The notes under the pieces are model-generated. The model made no database searches. It had not been told where the DNA came from and saw nothing but the letters and a program-made list of their open reading frames with translations. Of a stretch of DNA of 64,000 nt, positions 22,504 to 30,919 are shown one piece after another. Source of the DNA: Mesorhizobium sp. B1-1-8 (GTDB lineage Bacteria > Pseudomonadota > Alphaproteobacteria > Rhizobiales > Rhizobiaceae); the NCBI RefSeq assembly GCF_006442795.2, contig NZ_CP083956.1, positions 1,837,501 through 1,901,500 of the forward strand, read 5' to 3'. The stretch's first letter is position 1. Each line of letters begins with the position of its first letter. Made by a program: the position numbers and the translations under genes.

Positions 22504-24348
22504 ATGCCGCCGGGCGTATCAGGCACGGCAGCTTCCCATCCCTTCGCATATCGGCGAGCCGCTCCGTTGCCTGCCAGAAACGAACCGCAAGTCTATGCCC
22601 GCCGGCTTCGCGCGGTGCTGATCAATTCGATCCCGGTGCTGGAAGCGCGGGGCATCGTCATCGTCGTCATGGCTGGCGTTGTCGGCGTGATGGCGGGCGC
22701 GCTGGTCACCGGCATGAGCGGACTGGTGCAAGGCATGCACTATCTGCTGTTCGACGTGCAGCCGGGCGGCCGGCTCTCGGCGATGTTTTCGCTGACCGAT
22801 CCGGTTCAAGCGGCGTATCCGGCGATGGGCGGCCTGCTGCTCGGCCTTTCGGTGATCTGGCTGCGCAAGAGCAAATTCCGTACCCCCGTCGATCCGATCG
22901 AGGCCAATGCGCTCTATGGCGGGCGAATGTCGCTCACCGATACCTTCATCATCGTCGCCCAGACCATGATCTCGAGCGGCTTCGGCGCCTCGGTCGGACT
23001 TGAAGCCGGCTACACACAGATCGGCTCGGGTGTCGCTTCGAGGCTGGCGCGGGCCTTCAGGCTGCGCCGCAACGATGTCCGCATCCTGGTCGGCTGCGGC
23101 GCCGCCGGCGCCATCGCCGCCGCCTTCGATGCGCCGCTGACCGGCGCCTTCTACGGCTTCGAGCTGGTCATCGGCATCTATTCCGTCGCCAATGTCGCGC
23201 CGGTGATGACGGCGGCGATCTCGGCCTCGCTCACGGCGGAAGTTTTCGGCGGCGCGCCGTTTCCGCTGGAGCTGTCCGGCCTGCCGACGCTGACGCCCAG
23301 CCAGTATGTGCCGTTCCTGCTGCTCGGCCTGCTGGGCGGTGCCGCCTCGATCGCCATCATGTATCTGGTGAGCATGGTCGAGCGCGGTTTTGCAACGCTC
23401 TCGATCGACGCTTCGGTCAGGCCGTTCCTCGGCGGCATCGTCGTCGGCCTGCTGGGATTGGTGACGCCGCAGGTGCTGTCCAGCGGACATGGCGCGCTGC
23501 ACCGCGAGTTCGCCATGAACTACGCTCTCGGCGCGGTGGCCAGCGTCTTCGTGCTGAAGCTTGCGGCCTCGGCGATCTCGCTGGGTTCGGGCTTCCGCGG
23601 CGGCCTGTTTTTTGCGTCGCTGTTTTTAGGCGCGCTGCTCGGAAAGCTGTTTGCCGGCGTCATGGCGCTGGCGTCGCCGGCGACCGGCATCGATCCGGCG
23701 GTCGCCGCCGTCGTCGGCATGACCTCGCTCGCGGTCGGCGTCGTCGGCGGGCCGCTGACCATGACCTTCCTGGCGCTGGAATCGACGCGCGACCTGACGC
23801 TCACCGGCGTGGTGCTGGCGGCGTCGATCATGTCGGCGATCCTGGTGCGCGAGACCTTCGGCTATTCGTTCTCGACCTGGCGCTTCCATCTGCGCGGCGA
23901 GACGATCCGCAGCGCCCATGACGTCGGCTGGATGCGCAGCCTGACCGCGGGGTCGATGATGCGCAAGGATGTCCGCACCATCGATGCCGCAACGACGCTT
24001 GCCGATTTCCGCCAGGAAGTTCCGCTCGGCTCGGCGCAGCGCGTCATCGCCGTCGAGCAGGGGCAGCATTATGTCGGCGTGCTGCTTGTGCCCGAACTGC
24101 ACAGCGACCTCTCCGACGGCGGGACGCCCGTAAGCGCACTAGCCCGGTTCAAGGACGCGGTGCTGGTGCCGTCGATGAACGTCCAAACCGCCGCCGAGAC
24201 GTTTCAACGCGCCGGCGCCGAGGAACTGGCCGTGGTCGAGGATTTCGACGACCGCATCGTGCTCGGCCTGCTCACCGAAAGCCATCTGATGCGGCGCTAT
24301 GCCGAAGAACTCGACAAGGCGCGCCGCGATCTTTCTGGCGAGGGGTAG
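22504..24348 (+). CDS. ClC-family chloride channel/antiporter with C-terminal CBS-type domains
   Basis: About 614 residues; a GTG at 22453 is an alternative start and neither has a clear Shine-Dalgarno. The polytopic membrane part shows ClC-like helices, with GFGASVGLEAGYTQ at the place of the GxEGP gating motif (the gating glutamate is kept but the following GP is replaced by AG). GSGFRGGLFFASLFLGA stands at the place of GxFxP. The C-terminal 130 residues form a CBS-pair-like region. It moves Cl- or related anions, possibly in exchange for protons. Substrate is uncertain because the selectivity motifs are atypical. Confidence 0.8.
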   Translation: MPPGVSGTAASHPFAYRRAAPLPARNEPQVYARRLRAVLINSIPVLEARGIVIVVMAGVVGVMAGALVTGMSGLVQGMHYLLFDVQPGGRLSAMFSLTDPVQAAYPAMGGLLLGLSVIWLRKSKFRTPVDPIEANALYGGRMSLTDTFIIVAQTMISSGFGASVGLEAGYTQIGSGVASRLARAFRLRRNDVRILVGCGAAGAIAAAFDAPLTGAFYGFELVIGIYSVANVAPVMTAAISASLTAEVFGGAPFPLELSGLPTLTPSQYVPFLLLGLLGGAASIAIMYLVSMVERGFATLSIDASVRPFLGGIVVGLLGLVTPQVLSSGHGALHREFAMNYALGAVASVFVLKLAASAISLGSGFRGGLFFASLFLGALLGKLFAGVMALASPATGIDPAVAAVVGMTSLAVGVVGGPLTMTFLALESTRDLTLTGVVLAASIMSAILVRETFGYSFSTWRFHLRGETIRSAHDVGWMRSLTAGSMMRKDVRTIDAATTLADFRQEVPLGSAQRVIAVEQGQHYVGVLLVPELHSDLSDGGTPVSALARFKDAVLVPSMNVQTAAETFQRAGAEELAVVEDFDDRIVLGLLTESHLMRRYAEELDKARRDLSGEG

Positions 24349-24452
24349 CGAGACCTCCCGCGCAGTCGATCCGCCGCCGCGTCTTCCCACAGATATACCC
24401 TCCAACTCGCAAGCCTGGCCCAAACGCTGACGCAGGCCTGGCGCCGTGCCAG

Positions 24453-24473
24453 TTGTACAGTGGTACTGTACAA
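24453..24473. promoter_or_regulatory. Perfect inverted repeat, probable operator of the XRE-cupin regulator
   Basis: TTGTACAGT (24453-24461) and ACTGTACAA (24465-24473) are perfect nine-base arms around GGT, only 23 bases before the regulator start. The position suggests autoregulation and control of the downstream transport operon. Confidence 0.75.
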
Positions 24474-24496
24474 ATCGTTAAGTGGAGGAAGACGCG

Positions 24497-25162
24497 GTGC
24501 CCAAGGCTTCGGATGATGGCCAGGCTACGGCAGCAAACGGCGCCGGCTCGGCCGCGATACATGCGCAACAGGTGCTGGGCATGCGGCTCAAGAGCCTTCG
24601 TCTTGCCCGAAGGCTATCATTGCGTGAGCTCGCCGAGGCGACAGGGACCAGCGCCAGCTTCATTAGCCAGCTCGAACGTGGCCTGACCGGCGCCAGCACC
24701 GCATCGCTCAACCAGATGGCCTCCGCGCTCGGGGTCAGCGTTGCAATGCTGTTCGAGGAAAGCGCCACGCAAAGTCATGGCGTGCTCAGGCGCAGCGAGC
24801 GGCCAAGCCTGCCGCCCAGCGACGGCTGCCGCAAGATGCTGCTTTCGCGGCCTCCGTTGAGCGACATGGAAGTTTATGTCGGGGAGTTGGAAATCGGCGG
24901 CTCGACCGGCTCCGGCCAATACACGCATGGCGATGCGCATGAAATGCTGGTCGTGCTGCGCGGCATCGTCGAGGTCTCGCTCGGCGAGGCTCGCCATGTC
25001 CTCGAAGAGGGCGACAGCGTCGAATACACGACCTCGACACCACATCGTACTGAAAACATCGGCAGCGGCCGGGCCGAGGTGATGTGGATCATCGCGCCGC
25101 CGACTTCGGCGCGTGCCGAACTCGATCAATACACGGCCTGGAAACCGCTCGCGGCCAGGTAG
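24497..25162 (+). CDS. XRE-family regulator with C-terminal cupin domain
   Basis: A 221-residue regulator. The GTG at 24497 is preferred to GTG 24482 because GGAGG (24484-24488) is eight bases before it. The helix-turn-helix is at about residues 28-80 (RLKSLRLARRLSLRELAEAT, then SASFISQLERG). A cupin_2 sensor domain follows (about 110-205), with GQYTHGDAHEMLVVLRG and EEGDSVEYTTSTPHRTEN. This architecture is common for regulators of amine and amino-acid uptake or catabolism (PuuR type). It probably controls itself and the adjoining transport and oxidase genes. Confidence 0.88.
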   Translation: MPKASDDGQATAANGAGSAAIHAQQVLGMRLKSLRLARRLSLRELAEATGTSASFISQLERGLTGASTASLNQMASALGVSVAMLFEESATQSHGVLRRSERPSLPPSDGCRKMLLSRPPLSDMEVYVGELEIGGSTGSGQYTHGDAHEMLVVLRGIVEVSLGEARHVLEEGDSVEYTTSTPHRTENIGSGRAEVMWIIAPPTSARAELDQYTAWKPLAAR

Positions 25163-25201
25163 TCCGATCAAACGCGAGCATGAATGGGAGGAGTTACGAT
25201 T

Positions 25202-26275
25202 ATGCTGAAATCGAGATATGGCATCGGCGCCGTTCTGGCGCTCGGCATTTTGACAGGCGCGGCCTTCGCGCAGGACAAGCCAGTGGCGGGTGAGGTCAAG
25301 GAAGGATCGCTGAAGGGCAAAACCCTGACGCTCGTCTCCTATGGCGGCATCTACCAGGACGGCCAGGCGGCGGCGCTGAAGGAGTTCGTCGACAAGTCCG
25401 GCGCCAAGCTGCTCAACGACGGTCCGACCGAAATCGCCAAGCTGCAGGCACAGGTCGAATCCGGCAATGTCACCTGGGATGTCGTCGATACCGCCGACCT
25501 GCCGCCTTATGTCTATTGCGGCAAGCTGTTCCAGAAGCTCGACCTGACCAAGCTCGACGTTTCGAAGGTGCCCGCGGGCCAGGTCGGCGAATGTTCGGTG
25601 CCGGCGATGAACTATGGCGTCGTGCTGATGTACAACAAGGAGAAGTACAAGGATAACCCGCCCAAGAGCTGGGCCGACTTCTTCGACACCGAAAAATTCC
25701 CGGGTGTGCGCGGGCTCGACGGTTCCGGCGATCCGACCGGCGGCCTGCTCGAACAGGCCTTCAAGGCAGCGGGCGGCGATCCGAAGGCGATGACGGTAGC
25801 CGATATCGACAAGGCCATCGACGTGATCCGCAAGCTCGGCCCCGACACGATCTACTGGAAGACGGGTGCTGAGTCGCAACAACTCGCCGAATCCGGCGAG
25901 GCCGACATGTTGATGATGTGGACCGGCCGCGCCATGACCGCGGTCAAGAACGGCGCCAAATATGCGCCCGCCTGGCAGGACTGGCTGGTGGTGATGGACC
26001 AGATGACGATCCCGGTCGGCGTCAAGGACACGGACGCCTCCTACGCGCTGCTCAATGCCTATCTCGGCAAGAATGCCCAGGAGGTATTGACCGAGAAGAC
26101 CTCCTACACGCCGATCAACAGCGATGCGCAGCCGAAGGTCGATGCCTCCGTCGCCGCCTTCCTGACCAACACGCCCGAGCGCCAGAAGCAGGGCTACAAG
26201 CAGAACGTCAAGTTCTGGGTCGAGAACTTCCCGGTGGCGCAGGAAAAGTGGTCGGCGCTAATGGCCGGCAACTGA
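25202..26275 (+). CDS. ABC transporter periplasmic substrate-binding protein, polyamine type (PotD/F-like)
   Basis: A 357-residue protein with signal peptide MLKSRYGIGAVLALGILTGA ending AFAQ. The ATG at 25202 follows GGGAGGAG. The mature protein has LVSYGGIYQDGQ at the first strand, VDTADLPPYVYCGKLFQ, and the hinge-proximal MNYGVVLMYNKEKY. This matches bacterial type-2 polyamine/opine-binding proteins. It delivers ligand to the permeases encoded next. Exact ligand (putrescine, spermidine or another amine) is not determined. Confidence 0.88.
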   Translation: MLKSRYGIGAVLALGILTGAAFAQDKPVAGEVKEGSLKGKTLTLVSYGGIYQDGQAAALKEFVDKSGAKLLNDGPTEIAKLQAQVESGNVTWDVVDTADLPPYVYCGKLFQKLDLTKLDVSKVPAGQVGECSVPAMNYGVVLMYNKEKYKDNPPKSWADFFDTEKFPGVRGLDGSGDPTGGLLEQAFKAAGGDPKAMTVADIDKAIDVIRKLGPDTIYWKTGAESQQLAESGEADMLMMWTGRAMTAVKNGAKYAPAWQDWLVVMDQMTIPVGVKDTDASYALLNAYLGKNAQEVLTEKTSYTPINSDAQPKVDASVAAFLTNTPERQKQGYKQNVKFWVENFPVAQEKWSALMAGN

Positions 26276-26297
26276 TCGGCCGACGGAGAAACGAACC

Positions 26298-27167
26298 GTG
26301 AGCGCGATCGAGCTGACGACGCCTGCCGCCGGGAGACGGGCAGAGTGGGCATGGCGGCCGTTCGCGCTCACCTTGCCGGCACTCATCCTGCTGGCCGCCG
26401 TGATCGGCTATCCGCTGGTCACCATCGTGCTGCGCAGCCTGTCGGAACCGCAATGGGGCGTGCAGAACTACACCTGGTTCTTCGGCGCGCCCGTCAACCT
26501 CGCAGTGCTCCAGCGCACCTTCGCCATCTCGGCGTGGGTGACGCTGGTCTGCGTGGCCTGCGCCTACCCCTATGCCTATCTGATGACCGCGGTCGGGCCG
26601 CGCGTCCGGCTCGTGCTGGTGCTCTGCGTGCTCATCCCGTTCTGGGTGAGCGGCGTGGTGCGGACCTTGTCCTGGGTGATCCTGCTGCAGGATTCGGGCG
26701 TCATCAATTCGCTGCTCCGCTCGGCCGGCTTGTCGGGCATCCGACTGATCCGCACCCAGACCGGCGTGGTGATCGGCATGGCGCAGGTGCTTTTGCCTTT
26801 CATGATCCTGCCGCTCTATTCGGTGATGAAGGGGATCGACCTCAGGCTGATGCGGGCGGCGCAGAGCCTGGGTGCGAGACCGTCCCGTGCGTTCTTCACG
26901 GTCTATTTGCCGCTGTCGCTGCCGGGCGTCTATGCCGGCGCGATCATCGTCTTCATCCTGGCGCTCGGGTTCTACATCACGCCGGCGCTGCTCGGCGGAC
27001 CGCGCTCGACCATGCTGTCGACGCTGGTGCAGACCCAGGTGCTGAGCCTTCTGCAATGGGGACGCGGCGGCGCCATGGGCGTGGTGCTTCTGGTCACCAC
27101 CTTCGTGCTCTTGGCGCTGGCGGCACCGGTGATGCGGTCACGGCACAGGGAAGCGGGGCGGCGCTGA
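26298..27167 (+). CDS. ABC transporter permease 1 (PotB-like)
   Basis: A 289-residue inner-membrane permease with a GTG start at 26298 and about six helices. The ATPase-contact EAA-type loop is RLMRAAQSLGARPSRAFFTV (about 192-211). It pairs with the next gene, whose ATG overlaps this stop codon (TGATG), to form the translocation channel of the importer. Confidence 0.88.
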   Translation: MSAIELTTPAAGRRAEWAWRPFALTLPALILLAAVIGYPLVTIVLRSLSEPQWGVQNYTWFFGAPVNLAVLQRTFAISAWVTLVCVACAYPYAYLMTAVGPRVRLVLVLCVLIPFWVSGVVRTLSWVILLQDSGVINSLLRSAGLSGIRLIRTQTGVVIGMAQVLLPFMILPLYSVMKGIDLRLMRAAQSLGARPSRAFFTVYLPLSLPGVYAGAIIVFILALGFYITPALLGGPRSTMLSTLVQTQVLSLLQWGRGGAMGVVLLVTTFVLLALAAPVMRSRHREAGRR

Positions 27168-27964
27168 TGGAGATGAAGCCGCTCACCCGCGTCATTCTCG
27201 GCCTCGTCTGCCTGCTGGTGGCGATATGGCTGGTGGCGCCGACGCTGGTCGTGGTGCCGATGTCCTTCAATGAGAACAAGTCGCTGGCATTTCCGCCGCA
27301 AGGCTTCTCATGGCAGTGGTACCAGAATTTCGTCACCAATCCGGAATGGTTCAACAGCTTCCTGAATTCGCTGAAAGTCGCCTCGCTGGTGGCGGTGCTG
27401 GCGACGGCGCTAGGCACGCTCGCCGCCTTCGGCATCGACCGCATGAAGGCGCGGCCGGCCAATTTGTTGCGCATGCTGATGCTGACGCCGATGGTGGTGC
27501 CGGGCGTGGTGCTTGCGATCGGCATCTACGCCGTCTATCTCGACGCCCATCTCGTCGGAACGCTGCCGGGCTTCGTGCTTGCCCACACCATCCTGGCGCT
27601 GCCCTTCGTGCTGATCGCCGTCTCGGCCAATCTCGAAGTGTTCGACAGACGGCTCGAGACGGCGGCGGCAAGCCTCGGCGCCGGCGCGCTCACCACCTTC
27701 CGCACGGTGACGCTGCCGCTGATCCTGCCAGGCATCCTGTCGGGCCTGCTGTTTGCCTTTGCGACGTCGTTCGACGAGATCGTCGTGTCGCTGTTCATCA
27801 CGAACCCCTATCTCAAGACCTTGCCCGTGCAGATTTTCTCCTCGATCACGCGTGACGCCGACCCGACGGTCGCGGCCGTCGGCACCATCCTGCTTTGCGC
27901 CACGACACTGCTGATCGGCGGCGGCATGTTGCTTCTTGGCCACGACCGGAAGGGAGCCTTATGA
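27167..27964 (+). CDS. ABC transporter permease 2 (PotC-like)
   Basis: A 265-residue permease. The ATG at 27167 overlaps the previous stop by one base, and the gene ends with a four-base ATGA overlap with the ATPase gene, so the operon is translationally coupled. The EAA loop is RLETAAASLGAGALTTFRTV. The N-terminus has a membrane anchor followed by a periplasmic segment (SFNENKSLAFPPQGFSWQWY) characteristic of PotC. Confidence 0.88.
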   Translation: MEMKPLTRVILGLVCLLVAIWLVAPTLVVVPMSFNENKSLAFPPQGFSWQWYQNFVTNPEWFNSFLNSLKVASLVAVLATALGTLAAFGIDRMKARPANLLRMLMLTPMVVPGVVLAIGIYAVYLDAHLVGTLPGFVLAHTILALPFVLIAVSANLEVFDRRLETAAASLGAGALTTFRTVTLPLILPGILSGLLFAFATSFDEIVVSLFITNPYLKTLPVQIFSSITRDADPTVAAVGTILLCATTLLIGGGMLLLGHDRKGAL

Positions 27965-29076
27965 ACCCGAAGCAGGAAAATCGCGGCGCGGCGATCGACC
28001 TTGAGGCCATCACCAAGGCCTATGGCGCGTTCAAGGCGCTGGACGGCGTCTCGCTGCGGATCGAGCCCGGCGAATTCATGACGCTGCTGGGGCCTAGCGG
28101 CTCGGGCAAGACGACGACGCTCAATGTGATCGCCGGCTTCACCGACGTGACCAGCGGTACGCTCCTGGTCGGCGGCAACAACGTCGTCGGCGTGCCGGCG
28201 CACAAGCGCAACATCGGCGTCGTCTTCCAGCACTATGCGCTGTTTCCCCACATGACAGTCGGACGCAACGTCTCCTATCCGCTGACGCTGCGCGGCATCA
28301 AGGCGGACGAGCGCAAGGCGCGTGTCGCGAAGGCGCTCGATATGGTCAAGATGGGCGACTTCGCGCATCGCTATCCGAGCGAATTGTCGGGCGGCCAGCA
28401 GCAGCGCGTGGCGCTGGCGCGCGCCATCGTCTTCGACCCGCCGCTGCTTCTCATGGACGAGCCGCTCGGCGCGCTCGACAAGAAGCTGCGCGAATGGCTG
28501 CAGCTGGAAATCAAGCGTATCCACCGCGAGCTAGGCACCACTTTCGTCTATGTTACACATGATCAGGAAGAGGCGCTGGTGCTGTCGGACCGCATCGCCG
28601 TGTTCAACCGCGGGCACATCGAGCAGGTCGGCACCGGCCGGCAGCTCTATGACGAGCCGGCGACGCTGTTCGTCGGCCGTTTCGTCGGCGATTCCACCGT
28701 GCTGCGCGGGCAAGCCAGAAGCGATGGAACCAGCACCGCGCTGACCGTCGCCGGCGAGACGGTGACGGCGCCGCGCCGGATAGCGGGAGAGGCCAGCCCC
28801 GTCATGCTGCTGCGGCCCGAAAAGCTCGCCATACGCCGGCCTGGGCAAAACGGAGCAAATGGCGCCAACCGGTTGTCGGGAACGATCGCCGAAGCGATCT
28901 ATCTCGGCTCCGGATCGAAATATGAAGTGAAGCTCGCCGATGGCTCGACAGCCATCGTGCGCTCCCCGCTGACTGGCGACAGTTTTAACCTCGGCGAAAA
29001 GGTGGAGCTTTGCTTCGACGGCGCCGACGCCAAGCTGCTGGCCGACGACAGCACGGCCGATACCACGCTCACCTGA
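27961..29076 (+). CDS. ABC transporter ATP-binding protein (PotA-like)
   Basis: A 371-residue ATPase: Walker A GPSGSGKTT, Q-loop VVFQHYALFPHMTV, signature LSGGQQQRVALARA, Walker B LLLMDEPLGALD and switch histidine in VTHDQEEAL. A C-terminal TOBE-type regulatory domain (about 275-365) follows. It energises the two permeases from the cytoplasmic face. Confidence 0.92.
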   Translation: MNPKQENRGAAIDLEAITKAYGAFKALDGVSLRIEPGEFMTLLGPSGSGKTTTLNVIAGFTDVTSGTLLVGGNNVVGVPAHKRNIGVVFQHYALFPHMTVGRNVSYPLTLRGIKADERKARVAKALDMVKMGDFAHRYPSELSGGQQQRVALARAIVFDPPLLLMDEPLGALDKKLREWLQLEIKRIHRELGTTFVYVTHDQEEALVLSDRIAVFNRGHIEQVGTGRQLYDEPATLFVGRFVGDSTVLRGQARSDGTSTALTVAGETVTAPRRIAGEASPVMLLRPEKLAIRRPGQNGANGANRLSGTIAEAIYLGSGSKYEVKLADGSTAIVRSPLTGDSFNLGEKVELCFDGADAKLLADDSTADTTLT

Positions 29077-29087
29077 ACATCTCTTTG

Positions 29088-29140
29088 TTTTAACGCAATT
29101 CCGGACGGAAAACCGTTTCACACTTTTCCTGGAATTGCTT
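29088..29140. repeat. Rhizobial palindromic intergenic repeat
   Basis: GCAATTCC (29095-29102) pairs with GGAATTGC (29131-29138), and inside it GGAAAA (29107-29112) pairs with TTTTCC (29124-29129). This AACGCAATTCCGGACGGAAA-type unit is familiar as a dispersed palindromic repeat of Rhizobium and Mesorhizobium genomes (recalled, not searched). It separates the ATPase gene from the oxidase gene and may act as a transcript-processing hairpin. Confidence 0.65.
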
Positions 29141-29155
29141 GGCGGAAACCATCCC

Positions 29156-30541
29156 ATGCAAGTCAAGCGCAACGGCGACATCTCGTTCTGGTATGCGGAT
29201 CTCGGCGCGGTTCCGGCTCCGCGTCCGCCTTTGCCCGGCGACCTCGAAACCGATGTCGCGATCGTCGGCGCCGGCTATACGGGGCTTTGGACCGCTTACT
29301 ACCTGAAGAAAGCGAAGCCCTCGCTTCGCATCGTCCTGCTTGAACGCGAGTTCGCCGGTTTCGGCGCTTCGGGACGCAATGGCGGCTGGCTGTCGGGCGG
29401 CTTCGGCTGGTCGCGCGACAAATATCTCAAGACCTCGACACGGCAAAGCGTGGCCGCCATGCAGAAGGCGATGGCCGAATGCGTCGACGAAGTGATCCGC
29501 GTGGCGACGGCGGAAGGCATCGATGCCGATATCCGCCGGGTCGACAATCTCACGGTCGCCACCAATCCAGCGCAGCTCGAACGTGTGCGCGAGGACTGCG
29601 AGACCATTCGCTCCTGGGATGCCGACCCGGATCGTATCGAATTGCTCGACGCTGCGGCCACTCGCGCCCGCATCAATATCAAGAATGTCTTGGGCGGCTT
29701 CGTCGTGAATGGCCAGGCGCGGGTGCAGCCGGCCAAGCTGGTGCGCGGGCTGGCGGAAGCGGTCGAGCGGCTCGGCGTGCCGATCTACGAGAAGACCACC
29801 GTGACATCCATTGCCGAAGGCAGGGTGATTACGGACCGCGGCACCGTGCGCGCAGAAACCATCATTCGCGCGACGGAGGGGTTTACCGCCGGCATTCCGG
29901 GCGAGGAGCGGACATGGCTGGCGCTCAACAGCGCGCAGATCGTCACCGAGCCGCTGTCGCCCGAGCTTTGGCGCGAGATCGGTTGGGAAGGGCATGAACT
30001 GCTCGGCAATGCGGCGCACACCTATTGCTATGCACAGCGCACGCGCGAGGGCCGCATCACCATGGGCGGACGCGGCGTGCCCTACCGCTACGGCTCGCGC
30101 ACCGACATCAACGGGCAGACGCAGCAGGCGACGATCGACCAGCTGCACACGATCCTGACGACGCTCTTGCCGCAGACCACGGCGTGCCGCATCGAGCATG
30201 CCTGGTGCGGCGTGCTCGGCGTGCCGCGCGACTGGTGCACGACGGTCGGCCTCGACCCCGGGACCCGCATCGGCTGGGCTGGCGGCTATGTCGGGCTCGG
30301 CGTCTCCAGCTCCAACCTCTCCGGGCGCACGCTGGCTGACCTGATCCTCGGCCAGAACACGGAGCTTACGAAGCTGCCCTGGGTTAACCGCAAGGTCAGG
30401 CCATGGGAGCCGGAGCCGTTCCGCTGGCTCGGTGTGCATTCGATGTACCAGCTGTACCGCATCGCCGATAGCCGCGAGGCTGCGGGACTTGTGCACACCT
30501 CGAAGCTTGCCGCCCTGGCCGACAGCATCACAGGCCACTGA
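29156..30541 (+). CDS. FAD-dependent amine/amino-acid oxidase (PuuB/DAO-like)
   Basis: A 461-residue flavoenzyme. The dinucleotide motif is VAIVGAGYTGLWTAYYL (about 35-51) and a second FAD segment reads FGASGRNGGWLSGGFGW (about 71-87), the pattern of PuuB-type gamma-glutamylputrescine oxidases. C-terminal IGWAGGYVGLGVSSSNLSGR closes the FAD site. Next to a polyamine-type importer and XRE-cupin regulator it probably oxidises the imported amine. The substrate is inferred from neighbours. Confidence 0.85.
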   Translation: MQVKRNGDISFWYADLGAVPAPRPPLPGDLETDVAIVGAGYTGLWTAYYLKKAKPSLRIVLLEREFAGFGASGRNGGWLSGGFGWSRDKYLKTSTRQSVAAMQKAMAECVDEVIRVATAEGIDADIRRVDNLTVATNPAQLERVREDCETIRSWDADPDRIELLDAAATRARINIKNVLGGFVVNGQARVQPAKLVRGLAEAVERLGVPIYEKTTVTSIAEGRVITDRGTVRAETIIRATEGFTAGIPGEERTWLALNSAQIVTEPLSPELWREIGWEGHELLGNAAHTYCYAQRTREGRITMGGRGVPYRYGSRTDINGQTQQATIDQLHTILTTLLPQTTACRIEHAWCGVLGVPRDWCTTVGLDPGTRIGWAGGYVGLGVSSSNLSGRTLADLILGQNTELTKLPWVNRKVRPWEPEPFRWLGVHSMYQLYRIADSREAAGLVHTSKLAALADSITGH

Positions 30542-30544
30542 TCC

Positions 30545-30913
30545 ATGGAGACCAGCTTGATCGACCTTTGGACTTTCCACGACCTCGCCAAGGCCGATAT
30601 CGGCGCCTTTTCACCGAAGCCGACCTCAGTCGAAGGGGATCAGGTGGAAGCTGCCCGCTCCTTCTTCCAGTCGCCGGACGGGACCATCGATATCGGCATC
30701 TGGGAATGCACGCCCGGCCGCTTCACCGCCGACCGCTCGGGCTCGTCGGAGATCTGCCACATCATTTCGGGCCGGGCGGAAGTGAGCCGCGCCGATGGCG
30801 AAATGCGCGAATTGGGACCGGGCGATCTGCTTGTCCTGCCTCGCGGATGGAAGGGCGAATGGCTGATCCACGAGACGACGCGCAAGCTCTACGTGATCCA
30901 GTCCGGAAACTGA
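30545..30913 (+). CDS. Small cupin protein (DUF861/cupin_3)
   Basis: A 122-residue single-domain cupin, four bases after the oxidase gene. Cupin motif 1 is in SGSSEICHIISGRAEVS and motif 2 in LGPGDLLVLPRGWKGEW; the motif-1 metal ligands are partly replaced, as usual in cupin_3. These small cupins often accompany amine-catabolic oxidases. It ends six bases before the convergent MFS gene. Confidence 0.82.
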   Translation: METSLIDLWTFHDLAKADIGAFSPKPTSVEGDQVEAARSFFQSPDGTIDIGIWECTPGRFTADRSGSSEICHIISGRAEVSRADGEMRELGPGDLLVLPRGWKGEWLIHETTRKLYVIQSGN

Positions 30914-30919
30914 CCCGTC

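Noticed and set aside
22519..23502. A 327-codon antisense frame opposite the ClC gene
   Set aside because: Rich in D, R and H only; the sense strand is conserved.
26345..27964. A longer version of permease 2 reaching back over permease 1
   Set aside because: The extension is an out-of-frame reading of permease 1; the TGATG junction at 27165 marks the true start.
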